Shown: positions 1 to 7,689 of the stretch, in pieces
How positions within the stretch are numbered: the first letter of the stretch is position 1
Layout: each line of letters begins with the position of its first letter
Source of the DNA: Atkinsonella hypoxylon
Taxonomy: Eukaryota; Ascomycota; Sordariomycetes; Hypocreales; Clavicipitaceae
Reading direction: 5' to 3'
NCBI GenBank assembly: GCA_000729835.1
Contig: JFHB01000371.1
Location: 1-14,550 of the forward strand
DNA length: 14,550 nt
Notes under the pieces: generated by a model
Told to the model about the DNA's origin: nothing
The model's input: only the letters and a program-made list of their open reading frames with translations
The model's database searches: none
Translations under genes and position numbers: made by a program

Positions 1-660
1 TAAATACCCTCTTTTAACTCAAAAACAGTCTGACTATTTATTATTTAAGTCTGCGTTTGAAATTATAAGAAATAAGCAACATTTGACAAATTTTAATAAA
101 ATTTTAGCTATTAGAGCTTCAATGAATAAAGGATTAACTTCAGCTTTAAAAGAAGCTTTCCCTCATATTCTTCCGTCAATAAGATCTAGTATTTCTAATT
201 CCAAAATTAGAGACCCTAACTGATTAGTAGGCTTTACTACAGCTGAAGGTTGTTTTTTAGTAAGAGTTCTAGATAAAGCAGATAATCACAGTCAAGTACG
301 TTTACAGTTTAAATTGACTCAACACATTAGAGATGAACAATTCTTAAGAAGTATAGTAGACTATTTAGGCTGTGGTAATATTTATGTTAATGAAAGATCA
401 GTCGACTTGATTATTACTAAATTTAGTGATATAACTGAAAAAATTATTCCTTTATTTAATAAATATCCTATACAAGGTATAAAATATTTAAATTACTTAG
501 ATTTTGTTAAAGTAAGTCAATTAATGAAAAATAATTTACATTTAACTCTAAAAGGAATAAAATTAATCCGTAAGATTAAATCAGGGATGAACTTAGGAAG
601 AATATAAATCTAATTTATTGAAGAAAATTGTGTATTTGTATGATAAAATTGACATATTTG
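1..660 (+). mobile_element. cox2 intron i1, group I, 3' part only
   Basis: The intron runs off the left edge. Its 3' end is placed at the G of position 660 because the next bases resume cox2 coding (ISHKYLNHG). What is visible is a LAGLIDADG reading frame followed by about 50 nt of 3' tail. No group I core (P3-P8) is visible here, so the catalytic core must lie upstream, as in i3, where the core precedes the endonuclease gene. The tails of i1 and i3 resemble each other (both carry a TGATA...AAATTGAC-like stretch just before the splice site), which suggests the same intron subclass. The ending in G is what group I introns require. Confidence 0.8.
2..607 (+). CDS. LAGLIDADG homing endonuclease, 5' truncated by window
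   Basis: Intron-encoded DNA endonuclease (LAGLIDADG_1 family) that would cut an intronless cox2 allele at the i1 insertion site; some family members also act as maturases for their own intron. The frame is open from base 2 to the TAA at 605-607 when TGA is read as Trp (codon 221-223). The visible part is the end of the first repeat (LLFKSAFEIIRNKQHLT) and the whole second repeat, beginning WLVGFTTAEGCFLV at about 221-262, followed by QFKLTQHIRDEQ and the CGNIYVNE beta hairpin typical of the fold. It closes with the helix KYLNYLDFVKVSQLM. The frame differs from the downstream exon. The second half looks intact; the first motif is outside the window. Confidence 0.85.
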
Positions 661-687
661 ATATCACACAAATACTTAAATCACGGT
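661..687 (+). CDS. cox2: cox2 micro-exon (27 nt)
   Basis: Encodes nine residues, ISHKYLNHG, which match the conserved stretch of fungal Cox2 just before the second transmembrane segment. The exon is bounded by an intron ending in G (660) and ends with T (687), the usual 5' splice neighbour of a group I intron (G.U pair in P1). It joins in phase 0 with the next exon. Cytochrome c oxidase subunit 2 carries the CuA centre of complex IV in the inner membrane. The left boundary rests on loss of similarity to Cox2 upstream of the Ile codon and is probably exact within a base or two. Confidence 0.85.
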
Positions 688-1629
688 AGAGAAGTGCCTA
701 TTCAAAAGTGTTATAATAATAATAAATTTTCTATTTCTAATTATAATAGTATACGTACTTATAGTACCTTATCTAATAACTCTTCAAGGAATATCCCTTT
801 TGTAAAGGTGTATGAAAATGCTTTTGATATGAGAAAAGATATATATAAAGAAAACCTAGATAAATCAGGAATTTACATGTTTACGAATAAATTAACAAAT
901 GATATATATATAGGACAATCTATAAATCTAGCTAACAGATTTAAAAATTATTTTAATATTAGTTATTTAAAGCATAAGAATAACTTAGTAATTTCTAGAG
1001 CATTAATTAAATATGGTTATTGTAATTTTTCTATTACAATTTTGGAATATTGTGGAATTCCAGATTTAGTTACTAGAGAGCAATATTACTTTGATACATT
1101 AAAACCTAAGTATAATACATTAAGATTTGCCCCCTCGGCCTCGGCCCCTAGGACCGAGTCCTGGGCCGAAGGAGGGAGTTCTAAAAATCATAAACATACT
1201 GAAGAAACTAAAAATAAGATTAGTACTTCTTTAAAAGGAATTTATATAAAAGAAAAATCAGCTTTATTTGGTCGTACTGCCACAGATGAAACTAAAGCAT
1301 TAATGAGTCTTAAGAAATTAAAAGAAAATAATCATTTATTTGGTAAAACACATAAGGAGTCTAGTATTGTATTAATGAGACAAAAAGCTACAGGTAGAAT
1401 TCATACTGAAGAAACTAAACTAAAGATGAGTTCAGTGAGAGGTAATCTTATATATATATATGAAAAGTGTTCATCAGAAGGGTTTAAATTGATAGGTAGT
1501 TTTGTTTCCGCCAGAAGAGCTGGTAAATTTTTAGATATAAGCGGTAGTACTATTATAAAATATAGAAATTCAGGGGAAATATACAAAGATAGATATAAAT
1601 TCTCTTCTAAACTTATTAAAAAAAATTAG
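688..1629 (+). CDS. GIY-YIG homing endonuclease (i2), exon-fused
   Basis: Site-specific DNA nuclease spreading i2. The frame continues directly from the cox2 exon at 661-687, so it is probably made as an exon-endonuclease fusion; a standalone start (ATG 640 or TTG 628, both in the i1 tail) is less likely. After a leader containing RTYSTL (754-771) comes the GIY-YIG domain: SGIYMF, DIYIGQS, the catalytic Arg region LANRFKNYF and the Glu in TREQYYFDTLKPKYN. The C-terminal part holds several NUMOD3-like repeats (HKHTEETKNKIS, ATDETKALMS, IHTEETKLKMSS) and a NUMOD1-like DNA-binding module (LIYIYEK...SARRAGKFLDIS). A GC-rich palindromic insert (1130-1177) sits in frame between the catalytic and DNA-binding parts. 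It ends at a TAG stop at 1627-1629. Confidence 0.87.
   Translation, partial: REVPIQKCYNNNKFSISNYNSIRTYSTLSNNSSRNIPFVKVYENAFDMRKDIYKENLDKSGIYMFTNKLTNDIYIGQSINLANRFKNYFNISYLKHKNNLVISRALIKYGYCNFSITILEYCGIPDLVTREQYYFDTLKPKYNTLRFAPSASAPRTESWAEGGSSKNHKHTEETKNKISTSLKGIYIKEKSALFGRTATDETKALMSLKKLKENNHLFGKTHKESSIVLMRQKATGRIHTEETKLKMSSVRGNLIYIYEKCSSEGFKLIGSFVSARRAGKFLDISGSTIIKYRNSGEIYKDRYKFSSKLIKKN
1130..1177. repeat. GC-rich palindromic cluster in i2 endonuclease
   Basis: A stretch of about 48 nt that is almost all G and C in an otherwise AT-rich gene. It contains an inner hairpin (AGGAC-CGA-GTCCT, about 1150-1162) and outer arms (CCCCTCGGCC against GGCCGAAGGAGGG), so it folds as a double hairpin. Its length is a multiple of three and it reads through as about 16 extra residues rich in Ala, Ser and Pro. 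The 13-mer CCCCTCGGCCTCG (1131-1143) recurs exactly at 12404-12416, and CCGAGTCCT (1154-1162) recurs at 11443-11451. This resembles the mobile GC clusters or double-hairpin elements known from fungal mitochondria. Confidence 0.8.
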
Positions 1630-1649
1630 AATAACTATGAATAAAATTC

Positions 1650-1816
1650 CACTATATGCTGGAAACTTCTAAAGCCTTAAGTACTTTATAATAGTGACAA
1701 TCTTAATGGATGTAACAATGATTTATCAGCAGGAAACCAATAGATATCTTAAACATCTTAGTAGGATCCTCAGAGGCTACACGTGGAAGCCTATACAAAT
1801 AGGTAATATATAGTCC
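1650..1816 (+). ncRNA. group I ribozyme core of i2
   Basis: Conserved core elements in order: P-like TATGCTGGAAACTTC near 1655-1669, Q-like ATCAGCAGGAAACC at 1725-1738, R-like CCTCAGAGGCTACACG at 1769-1784 and S-like AATATATAGTCC at 1805-1816 (the TAG...CC of S can pair with GGCTA of R to form P7). The motif set looks like subgroup IB. About 30 nt separate S from the 3' splice site. Confidence 0.8.
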
Positions 1817-1846
1817 AGTTATGTAAGAAATTGCATAAGAATTTTG

Positions 1847-1879
1847 ACTTTAATCGAATTAATATGAACTATAACACCT
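1847..1879 (+). CDS. cox2: cox2 micro-exon (33 nt)
   Basis: Eleven codons, TLIELIWTITP, in which the Trp is encoded by TGA (1865-1867). This is the start of the second transmembrane helix region of Cox2. The exon follows an intron ending in G (1846) and ends with T (1879). It is in phase 0 at both ends, joining HG upstream and AVILILIAFPSFK downstream, exactly as in ascomycete Cox2. Confidence 0.9.
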
Positions 1880-1912
1880 AAACTGTAAGTTGGAACGTTA
1901 CATTTGCGGGTT

Positions 1913-2168
1913 TAACTATCAAACTCCGGGGAACCCTTAAAGCTAATAATACCAAGCTATAACTGAAAAGTTATATGTGGCTGAAGTAATTACTCAGGTA
2001 AGGTAACAAGTTATTTAGATAGTCGAAAGACAATAGGCAATCGCGGATCTAAGTTAATTAGAGGGTTTATTCCTTTAATTGTAAAAGAGCAACGAGTAGA
2101 TGGTAGTTGATATGGTAAAATATTTACCATATTTAAGGTGTACTCTTATAGAATACCGAAAGGTATTC
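1913..2168 (+). ncRNA. group I ribozyme core of i3
   Basis: P-like CTCCGGGGAACCC at about 1925-1937, P4-P5 stretch GTGGCTGAAGTAATTACTC near 1978-1996, Q-like CAATCGCGGATCTAAG at 2038-2053, R-like AGAGCAACGAGTAGATGG at 2086-2103 and S-like AAGGTGTACTC at 2135-2145. Next comes a perfect 7-bp hairpin with a GAAA tetraloop (2151-2168), a good P9. The same motif set, with a few changes, occurs in i6 at about 7071-7322. Confidence 0.8.
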
Positions 2169-2172
2169 ATAG

Positions 2173-3144
2173 GTCAAAATCCCTTCTAAACATATTAGAA
2201 ATAAAAGACAGTTTTCAACCTTAACTAGAACTTGCAAATCCTCCATAAGCGATCCTTGATTTATAACAGGATTTACAGATGCAGAAGGATCATTTGTGGT
2301 TAGTGTACTTAAAAGTAACACAACTAAAACAGGTTGATATGTAAATGTAAGATATAAAATAACTTTACATATAAAAGACTTAGAAATTATAAAAAGTATA
2401 CAAGAATTTTTTGCAGGAAAAGGTAATATAGTAATATCAAAAGACACTTGTACTTTTAGAGTAGATTGTCTAAAAGATATTATAGATACTATAATACCAC
2501 ATTTTGATAGATATCCTTTAATTACTCAAAAATTAGCAGACTATATACTTTTTAAAGAGGTAGTTTATATTATGAATAGTAAAAAACATTTAAAAATGGA
2601 AGGGTTAATGGAAGTATTATCCTTTAAAGCTGGTATGAATTTAGGTTTATCTAAATCATTAGTAGAAAGTTTTCCCGATGTATGTCAGAAAGCAAGACCT
2701 TTAATAAATAAAGATATCTCTAATCCTTATTGAGTATCAGGATTTGTTTCAGGGGAAGGAAATTTTTCTCTAGTTGTTAGAGCTAATAATGAGTACAAAG
2801 CAGGATATAGAACAGATATAGTGTTTGAAGTATCTCAACATTTACGTGATAAATTACTATTACAAAAATTCATTTCTTTTTTTAATTGTGGACTACTAAA
2901 AAAAGATAGTAGAAACTCTACATATAGTTTTAAAGTTAGTAATCATACAGATATTATAGAAAAAATAGTTCCCTTTTTTCAAACATACTCTATAGAAGGT
3001 GTAAAAGCTTTAGATTTAAAGGATTGAATTAAAGGAGTAGAGATAGTTAAATCAAAAAAGCATTTAACTGTTTCAGGTATTAATGAACTACAAACTATTA
3101 AAGAAAATATGAACACTAGAAGAAATATAAATGAAAAGTCTTAA
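2173..3144 (+). CDS. LAGLIDADG homing endonuclease (i3)
   Basis: Two-repeat LAGLIDADG_1 endonuclease or maturase. The frame opens after a TAG at 2170-2172 and closes with TAA at 3142-3144. Three TGA codons are read as Trp at conserved positions, including both motif entries. A short basic leader with RQFSTL (2206-2223) precedes repeat 1, WFITGFTDAEGSFVV, with VRYKITLHIKD and AGKGNIVIS. Repeat 2 starts WVSGFVSGEGNFSLVV and continues with FEVSQHLRDKLL. Both motifs keep an acidic residue at the catalytic position. There is no ATG before the first motif, so translation probably starts at a non-ATG codon such as ATC/ATT near 2179-2194. About 320 residues, normal for the family. Its frame differs from the upstream exon. 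Confidence 0.87.
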
Positions 3145-3186
3145 ATTTAAATTTATTATGATAGGCAAGATAAATTTGACTAAATG

Positions 3187-3226
3187 GCTGTTATATTAAT
3201 ATTAATTGCATTCCCTTCATTTAAAT
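3187..3226 (+). CDS. cox2: cox2 exon (40 nt)
   Basis: Encodes AVILILIAFPSFK plus the first base of a Leu codon. This is the core of the second transmembrane helix of Cox2, followed by the conserved AFPSFK loop. It ends in phase 1 directly before GTGCG, the 5' consensus of group II introns. The last six bases (TTAAAT) would be IBS1. The ATG at 3184-3186 overlaps the upstream splice site and is not the cox2 start. Confidence 0.92.
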
Positions 3227-5553
3227 GTGCGCCATGCGAGATCGCTTCTAAAAACCACAAGTATTATGGAGCCGATAACATCGGATACTTGCCACCATAC
3301 AACGCCGTCGATGAACCTAATAAGACATCATCTGGTATAGCAGTTGCGGAAAGCCTTGGATGCGTTGGACTGCCCCAATGCGAGTTCGAGGTCAGTGAAG
3401 AGAACACGACTAGGATAACGAACTTGATTAACACACTGACAGGGTACTGAAGACCCACTAGTTCCAAGCAGAATATGTCAGCTAGTGTTTACCAATTAGC
3501 GCATGATGATAGTTTGAGCATCATGAGTACTCCAAAAGGTAGATGTCGCCGAGATGTCGGAAACAAGAGTGTGCAAGGGTCTAAATTCTCATTAAAATTA
3601 GGAAGTTGGTTACCATGGGATCTAACCGCCTCTACTACGGTACGCGGAGACGGAGCCTCCATATTAGTGTTCGACGCGAAGGGAGGCAGTTTAAACTGCT
3701 CTAGAAGCCTTCATTCATCTCACAAACCCGTCTCATCGGAGCCGTTAAAACGCGAAGATGTTTCAGTGAGAGCTTGACTGTTGAACGAGCTAAGCTTACG
3801 TAAAGACAAACAAGGTAAATACAGAAAATTAATAGATATCATTTCCAATGAGAAATTTCTTATAGCTTGCTACGAATTGGCTAAAGGAAAACAGGGGAAT
3901 ATGACCCCAGGTTCAGATCCTTCAAAGGTTACAATTGATGGATTGGACTTAAAGTTCTTTGAAGATACAGCAGAGAAGATTAGGAAGGGTAAATACGAAT
4001 TTGCCCCTACCAGAATCCAAGAAATTCCTAAAGCGAACGGTAAGATTAGACTTCTAGGGATAAGTAACCCTAGAGAGAAAATCGTACAAAAAGCTTTAGA
4101 GATGATTTTGAGCTTTATCTGAGAGCCTTTATTTGACTCAGCTAGTCATGGATTTAGACCCGACAGATCCGTGAAAACAGCCCTCTTCGAGCTGTTCAAA
4201 CATGGAGACAATTTCACCTGAGTTATACAAGGAGATATCTCTAATTGTTTTCCCTCTATCCCGCACGATGTTATCAAAAGTAGCGTCGAGAAGGAGATAA
4301 AATGTGAACATACAATTAGACTAATCAATAAGATGTTGACTTGTGGTAGCTATGACCCTAAAAAGAAAATACTGATGAAATCGGATGTAGGGACACCTCA
4401 GGGTAATGTAGCTAGTCCGGTTCTAGCCAATATCGTACTAGATAAACTGGATAAATTCCTTCTGAAATATAAGGATAACTTTAGTCAGGGGAAAACAAGA
4501 AGATTGAATCGAGAGTACATATCCCTTCGGAATAGAAGAAGATACACGAAAGACATAGAAGAGAAAAGAAAGTTATGACTAAAAATGAGAGAGGTGAACG
4601 CTGTGGACAGATACGATCCTAACTTTAAAAGAATGCTTTATATAAGATATGCCGATGATTTCGTAATACTTATTACGGGGACACATGAAGATGCTGTCAG
4701 AATCAGAAGTCATGTTAAAGACTACCTTTTAAAGCACACAGGTTTAATTCTGAATGAAGAGAAAACTGTCATTACTTCCACAAGAAGACCTTTCGAATTT
4801 TTAGGAGCTACATGTAAGCGTGTGGTGAACTCAAATAAACTTACAAAAATGAAAGGAGCAATATCGAAGAGAACTACTCCTAGAATGAGATTAGACATCC
4901 CGCAGAAAGCCCTAATGGATAAGTTCATCAAGAATCACTTCTGTAGTAGAGCAGATAAACCAACAGCCAGAAAAGACCTAGTAAATCTGGACCATGAGGA
5001 CATAATAAGATTCTATAACAGTAGAATTTTCGGGTTGGTAGAGTTCTACAACTTCGCCCGGAACTATTCATCATTACATCGGTTTATGTGATTGCTGAAA
5101 GGGTCATGCGCCCTAACTCTTGCTCTTAAATTCAAAGTAAGAACTATGAGAGCAGCTTTCACTAAATTCGGTCCATTGTTAGAGACATCGGAGGGTGTAG
5201 GTCTTAGAATACCTAGCGACTTTAAACAGAAACTAAATTTTGTTGGTCGAGAGAGCGACAAAAAAGGTGGAAAGCTGGAGGGTACGTGAGCTGGAAAAGT
5301 CACTCAATCTAATCTTTTTAAATCATGTTTGCTATGTGGTTCTAAAAGTAATGTAGAAATGCATCACATAAGAGCTGTCAAAGATGTAAGACACAAAATG
5401 CGTACAGGAAACGCTACTTACGCAGATTGAACAGGAGCTATGAAAAGAAAACAAATACCGTTATGTAACTATCATCATAGCTGCCTGCACAAAGGAAAAC
5501 TATTACATTACGACCTTAAAAGAGTAGCTGAATTTACAAAGCGTGAAGACTAG
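3227..5553 (+). CDS. group II intron reverse transcriptase-maturase with HNH domain
   Basis: Multi-domain protein for splicing and retrohoming of i4. It is read in frame from the cox2 exon at 3187 (no stop at the junction) to TAG 5551-5553; about 775 residues are intron-encoded. TGA codons serve as Trp at several sites (for example 4120-4122, 4576-4578, 5089-5091). In order it shows an N-terminal region without recognisable motifs, RT blocks (KIRLLGISNPREKIVQKAL; SHGFRPDRSV; QGDISNCFPSIP; GTPQGNVASPVLANI), the catalytic RYADDFVI (YADD at 4648-4659), a maturase/thumb region (FEFLGAT onward), and a C-terminal HNH-type nuclease with CLLC (5326-5337), MHHIRAVKD and CNYHHSCLH (5464-5490). All expected motifs are present, so it may be active. 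The G+C content is higher than that of its neighbours. Confidence 0.92.
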
Positions 5554-5576
5554 AGTAAGCCGATTATTTAGACGGA

Positions 5577-5634
5577 GAGCCGTATGATGGGAAACTATCA
5601 CGTACGGTTCGGAGGGCAGTTATACTGACCCTAC
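5577..5634 (+). ncRNA. group II intron domains V and VI (i4)
   Basis: Domain V is 34 nt (5577-5610): GAGCCGTATG on the left, a GGAAAC-type loop, and CACGTACGGTTC on the right, with the catalytic AGC triad in GAGCCG. Domain VI (about 5614-5631) is a GGG-CAGT / ACTG-A-CCC stem in which A 5628 is bulged seven nucleotides from the 3' splice site, as expected for the branch-point adenosine. Confidence 0.93.
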
Positions 5635-5690
5635 TATTATATTTAATGGATGAAGTGAACGATCCTTCAATGACTGTTTTAGCAGAGGGT
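5635..5690 (+). CDS. cox2: cox2 exon (56 nt)
   Basis: Completes the split Leu codon and encodes LLYLMDEVNDPSMTVLAEG of Cox2, the region after the second membrane helix leading into the CuA domain. It starts right after the group II intron's AC and ends with T (5690) before group I intron i5. The next exon continues with HQWYW. Confidence 0.93.
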
Positions 5691-6461
5691 AATTCCAAAA
5701 GGAATGGTGGCCCTAAATCATTTATGTTAAATAAAATAGAAAACGCCTTTAATGTTAGATTAACAACTATGTTAACATTCACAATAAAAGGTAAAAAAAA
5801 CAATAACAAGTACTGTAAATATATATATAACAATTTCCACACTAAAGTAGCAGCCAAAAACAGAATAGGTCCCCATAACGCAGATATTATATCTGTTCTA
5901 TTTGGATCTTTACTAGGAGATGGTTATGCTAATAGTAGAACAATTGAGGGAGTAAGATTCTGTTTTAGACAAAGTATAAAACATAAAGATTATTTGTTTT
6001 GATTATATCAATTTTTTTTAGTAAGAGGTTATTGCTCTAATTTAGAACCAAGAAAATACACTAGACCTTTGAAAGGAAAAATTCATTATGGTTATGAATT
6101 TAATACTTATACTTTCAGGAGTCTTAAATGAATACATTCAATGTTTTATAAAAACGGTATAAAATATATAAATCCTAATATAGTAGAGTATATTACACCT
6201 TTATCTTTGGCAATTTGAATAATGGATGATGGATGTTTAGCTAAACCTGGTCTAAGATTAGCAACCAACAGTTTTACATTTGAAGAAGTAAAATTATTAC
6301 ATAATATGCTTACGACAAAGTTTAACCTAGATTGTACTATACAACATTTAAATTCTATAGATAGACAATCTATTTATATAAAAGGATCATCTATTACAAA
6401 GGTTAAAGAGCTAGTATTACCTTATATGCACACATCTATGCATTATAAACTTGGCTTATAA
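5691..6461 (+). CDS. LAGLIDADG_2-type homing endonuclease (i5), exon-fused
   Basis: The frame runs straight on from the cox2 exon (5635-5690) to TAA 6459-6461. TGA is read as Trp at three points (about 6000, 6129 and 6216). After a basic linker of about 60 residues comes the first motif, VLFGSLLGDGYAN, then HKDYLFW, and the second motif PLSLAIWIMDDG (near 6204-6233), followed by SFTFEEVKLLHNML and KELVLPYMHTSMHYKL. This is the pattern of the LAGLIDADG_2 group (as in omega-type endonucleases), distinct from the LAGLIDADG_1 genes elsewhere in the window. Both catalytic Asp residues are present. It lacks the R-x-[YF]-S leader motif seen in other endonucleases here. Confidence 0.87.
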
Positions 6462-6479
6462 AAACCATATATATATTAA

Positions 6480-6810
6480 TAAAAAATATAGTTAATGAAG
6501 TGATAAAACCTATGTTACAATAATAGTACTAAAAAAAAAGTTTTTTAACCACTTCGCACATATTTGATAGTCGTGATACAAATATATAAATAATTGTATC
6601 TAAGTATTCGACTGAATACTTAAAGGAAAATATTATGAGGCTTGAAATACCCAACTTCCTTTGGCGACACTAGTGAAAACAGTTAAAATATTATAAATGT
6701 ATCATATTATAATACAAGACTGTCAGTAAATAATTTGTTTTTTATATTTATTGCCACAGACTGGGTCACTGGTGGGTGGCTTAAATGCTGCTTAATGTAC
6801 AGTCGGAAAT
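6480..6810 (+). ncRNA. group I ribozyme core of i5 and its flanks
   Basis: About 370 nt without a gene between the endonuclease stop and the next exon. Recognisable elements are an R-like CACAGACTGGGTC at 6755-6767 and an S-like TAATGTACAGTCGG at 6793-6806, which pair GACTG with CAGTC to form P7. Upstream AT-rich stems, such as AAGTATTCGACTGAATACTT near 6602-6621, probably form P2/P5/P6 extensions. I cannot set exact core borders by eye. Confidence 0.65.
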
Positions 6811-6830
6811 AAAAGATTTAGATAATTTTG

Positions 6831-7025
6831 CACCAATGATACTGAAGCTACCAATACCCTGATTTTATAGATTCTAATGAAGAATTTATAGAATTTGATT
6901 CATACATTGTGCCAGAATCAGACTTAGAAGAAGGTGGATTAAGAATGTTAGAAGTTGATAACAGAGTTATAGTTCCCGAATTAACACATATCAGATTTGT
7001 TATAACATCGGGAGACGTAATACAT
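6831..7025 (+). CDS. cox2: cox2 exon (195 nt), CuA domain
   Basis: Sixty-five codons beginning HQWYWSYQYPDF (with TGA for both Trp) and running through EFIEFDSYIVPESDLEEG, LRMLEVDNRV and PELTH to SGDVIH. This is the largest cox2 exon in the window and covers the start of the intermembrane-space CuA-binding domain, including the conserved aromatic WYW region and the His of DVIH. It ends with T (7025) in phase 0. Confidence 0.95.
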
Positions 7026-7059
7026 TAAAAGTGAGAATAGGCCCTCAACAATAGTGTTC

Positions 7060-7330
7060 AAATAACCAAATTCCGGGGAAGTCCTAAAGCATTAGTTACT
7101 AAACATCTTATCTAAAAGGATTACGATGTGGCTGAATTAATTACTCAGGTATAGTAATAATACTAATGATTTTCGAAAGAAGAATGGATTATCGCGGATC
7201 TAAATCACCTCTTAATTACAAGCTTATTATCTTGAAGATAAGTAATTAATGTGTAAAAGAGCAACGAGTAGATGGTTATTCAGTTTTAGATCTCGATTAT
7301 CTAATTACTGTAAGGTGTACTCTTGTCGCC
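7060..7330 (+). ncRNA. group I ribozyme core of i6
   Basis: P-like TTCCGGGGAAGTCC at 7071-7084, GTGGCTGAATTAATTACTCAGG near 7130-7150, Q-like ATTATCGCGGATCTAAAT at 7188-7205, R-like AGAGCAACGAGTAGATGG at about 7258-7275 and S-like TAAGGTGTACTC at 7311-7322. These nearly match the i3 core. Confidence 0.8.
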
Positions 7331-7689
7331 GGGAAACTGGTTCTTGAAAGAAACTAAGTAAATCAAGATTAAAGTTAACACACTAGCCTTTCTAATTTAT
7401 TAATATCACCTTACCTATTTTCCATACCTAATTAATTATTAGCTTGCTTAGTAGTGGCGACTTCTAAAAAAAAACAAACAAATATATTTGTTTTTAATAT
7501 GGTATCTCGAGATAAATATTAAGCAATTTGAGGCAAGATACTTGTAATAAGGCTTGTACTTCCCTATAAATTATCCTGCAAAGTTCACATTAAAGTATAG
7601 TTATAATTAGAATTGGCAGTCCAGAAATTTAGGTTATAGATAGAGGCTACTTATTAGTATCGTGATTAAATAATAGGTTTAATAAGTAG
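7331..7689. other. noncoding 3' domain of i6 without a gene
   Basis: About 360 nt with stops in all frames and no endonuclease motif in any frame I read. It holds a GTCGCC (7325-7330) / GGCGAC (7456-7461) pair that could close a P9-type stem, a 12-nt perfect palindrome TATCTCGAGATA (7503-7514), and AT-rich hairpins. I see no decayed endonuclease, although i3 carries one at the equivalent place. Confidence 0.5.

Larger units (their letters stand above)
688..1846 (+). mobile_element. cox2 intron i2, group I with GIY-YIG gene
   Basis: Group I intron of about 1159 nt between the micro-exons at 661-687 and 1847-1879. It starts right after the T of a glycine codon and ends in G. The endonuclease frame occupies the 5' two thirds, fused in frame with the upstream exon, and the ribozyme core follows at about 1650-1816. 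That is the layout of introns whose gene sits in the P1/P2 loop. Splicing joins HG to TLIELIW, which restores the Cox2 sequence. Confidence 0.85.
1880..3186 (+). mobile_element. cox2 intron i3, group I with LAGLIDADG gene
   Basis: About 1307 nt between the TITP exon and the AVILIL exon. Here the ribozyme core comes first (about 1913-2168) and the endonuclease gene follows in the P9 region, not fused with the upstream exon. The 3' splice site is placed after G 3186, where GCT GTT ATA resumes Cox2; G 3187 would be a one-base alternative. The core sequence is closely related to that in i6. Confidence 0.85.
3227..5634 (+). mobile_element. cox2 intron i4, group II retroelement
   Basis: About 2408 nt. 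The 5' end reads GTGCGCC, matching the group II consensus GUGYG. The 3' end reads CCCTAC (consensus AY), preceded by canonical domains V and VI. Splicing after T 3226 and before T 3635 + 2000 (position 5635) rebuilds K-LLYLMDEV of Cox2. The intron encodes a full reverse transcriptase-maturase read from the upstream exon. Its base composition is visibly richer in G and C than the flanking introns, which suggests separate or recent arrival. A GTTTAA at 3689-3694 inside the palindrome GCAGTTTAAACTGC could be EBS1 pairing with IBS1 (one G.U pair); this is only a suggestion. Confidence 0.93.
5691..6830 (+). mobile_element. cox2 intron i5, group I with LAGLIDADG_2 gene
   Basis: About 1140 nt between AEG and HQWYW of Cox2. 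It follows a T and ends in G (6830). The endonuclease gene, fused with the upstream exon, occupies the 5' two thirds and the core follows it. The core motifs differ from those of the other introns here, so this is a separate intron lineage. Confidence 0.87.

Noticed and set aside
1401..1586. Minus-strand open frames inside the endonuclease genes (here and at 4722-4931, 8475-8723, 10744-10965, 12617-12820).
   Set aside because: They are antisense shadows of well-supported genes with no own start context or family motif.
1..1846. A single cox2 intron with both a LAGLIDADG and a GIY-YIG gene.
   Set aside because: The nine codons at 661-687 match Cox2 (ISHKYLNHG) and are flanked by proper group I borders, so these are two introns.
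3184..3450. A separate small gene starting at ATG 3184.
   Set aside because: It is cox2 exon sequence running into the group II intron frame; the ATG spans the upstream splice site.
3450..5289. Several short genes separated by TGA stops in the i4 region.
   Set aside because: All lie in one frame and TGA is Trp in this genetic code; they form one reverse transcriptase-maturase.
7331..7689. Decayed LAGLIDADG gene in i6, matching the position of the i3 gene.
   Set aside because: No residual motif was found in any frame; stops are frequent and the sequence looks structural.
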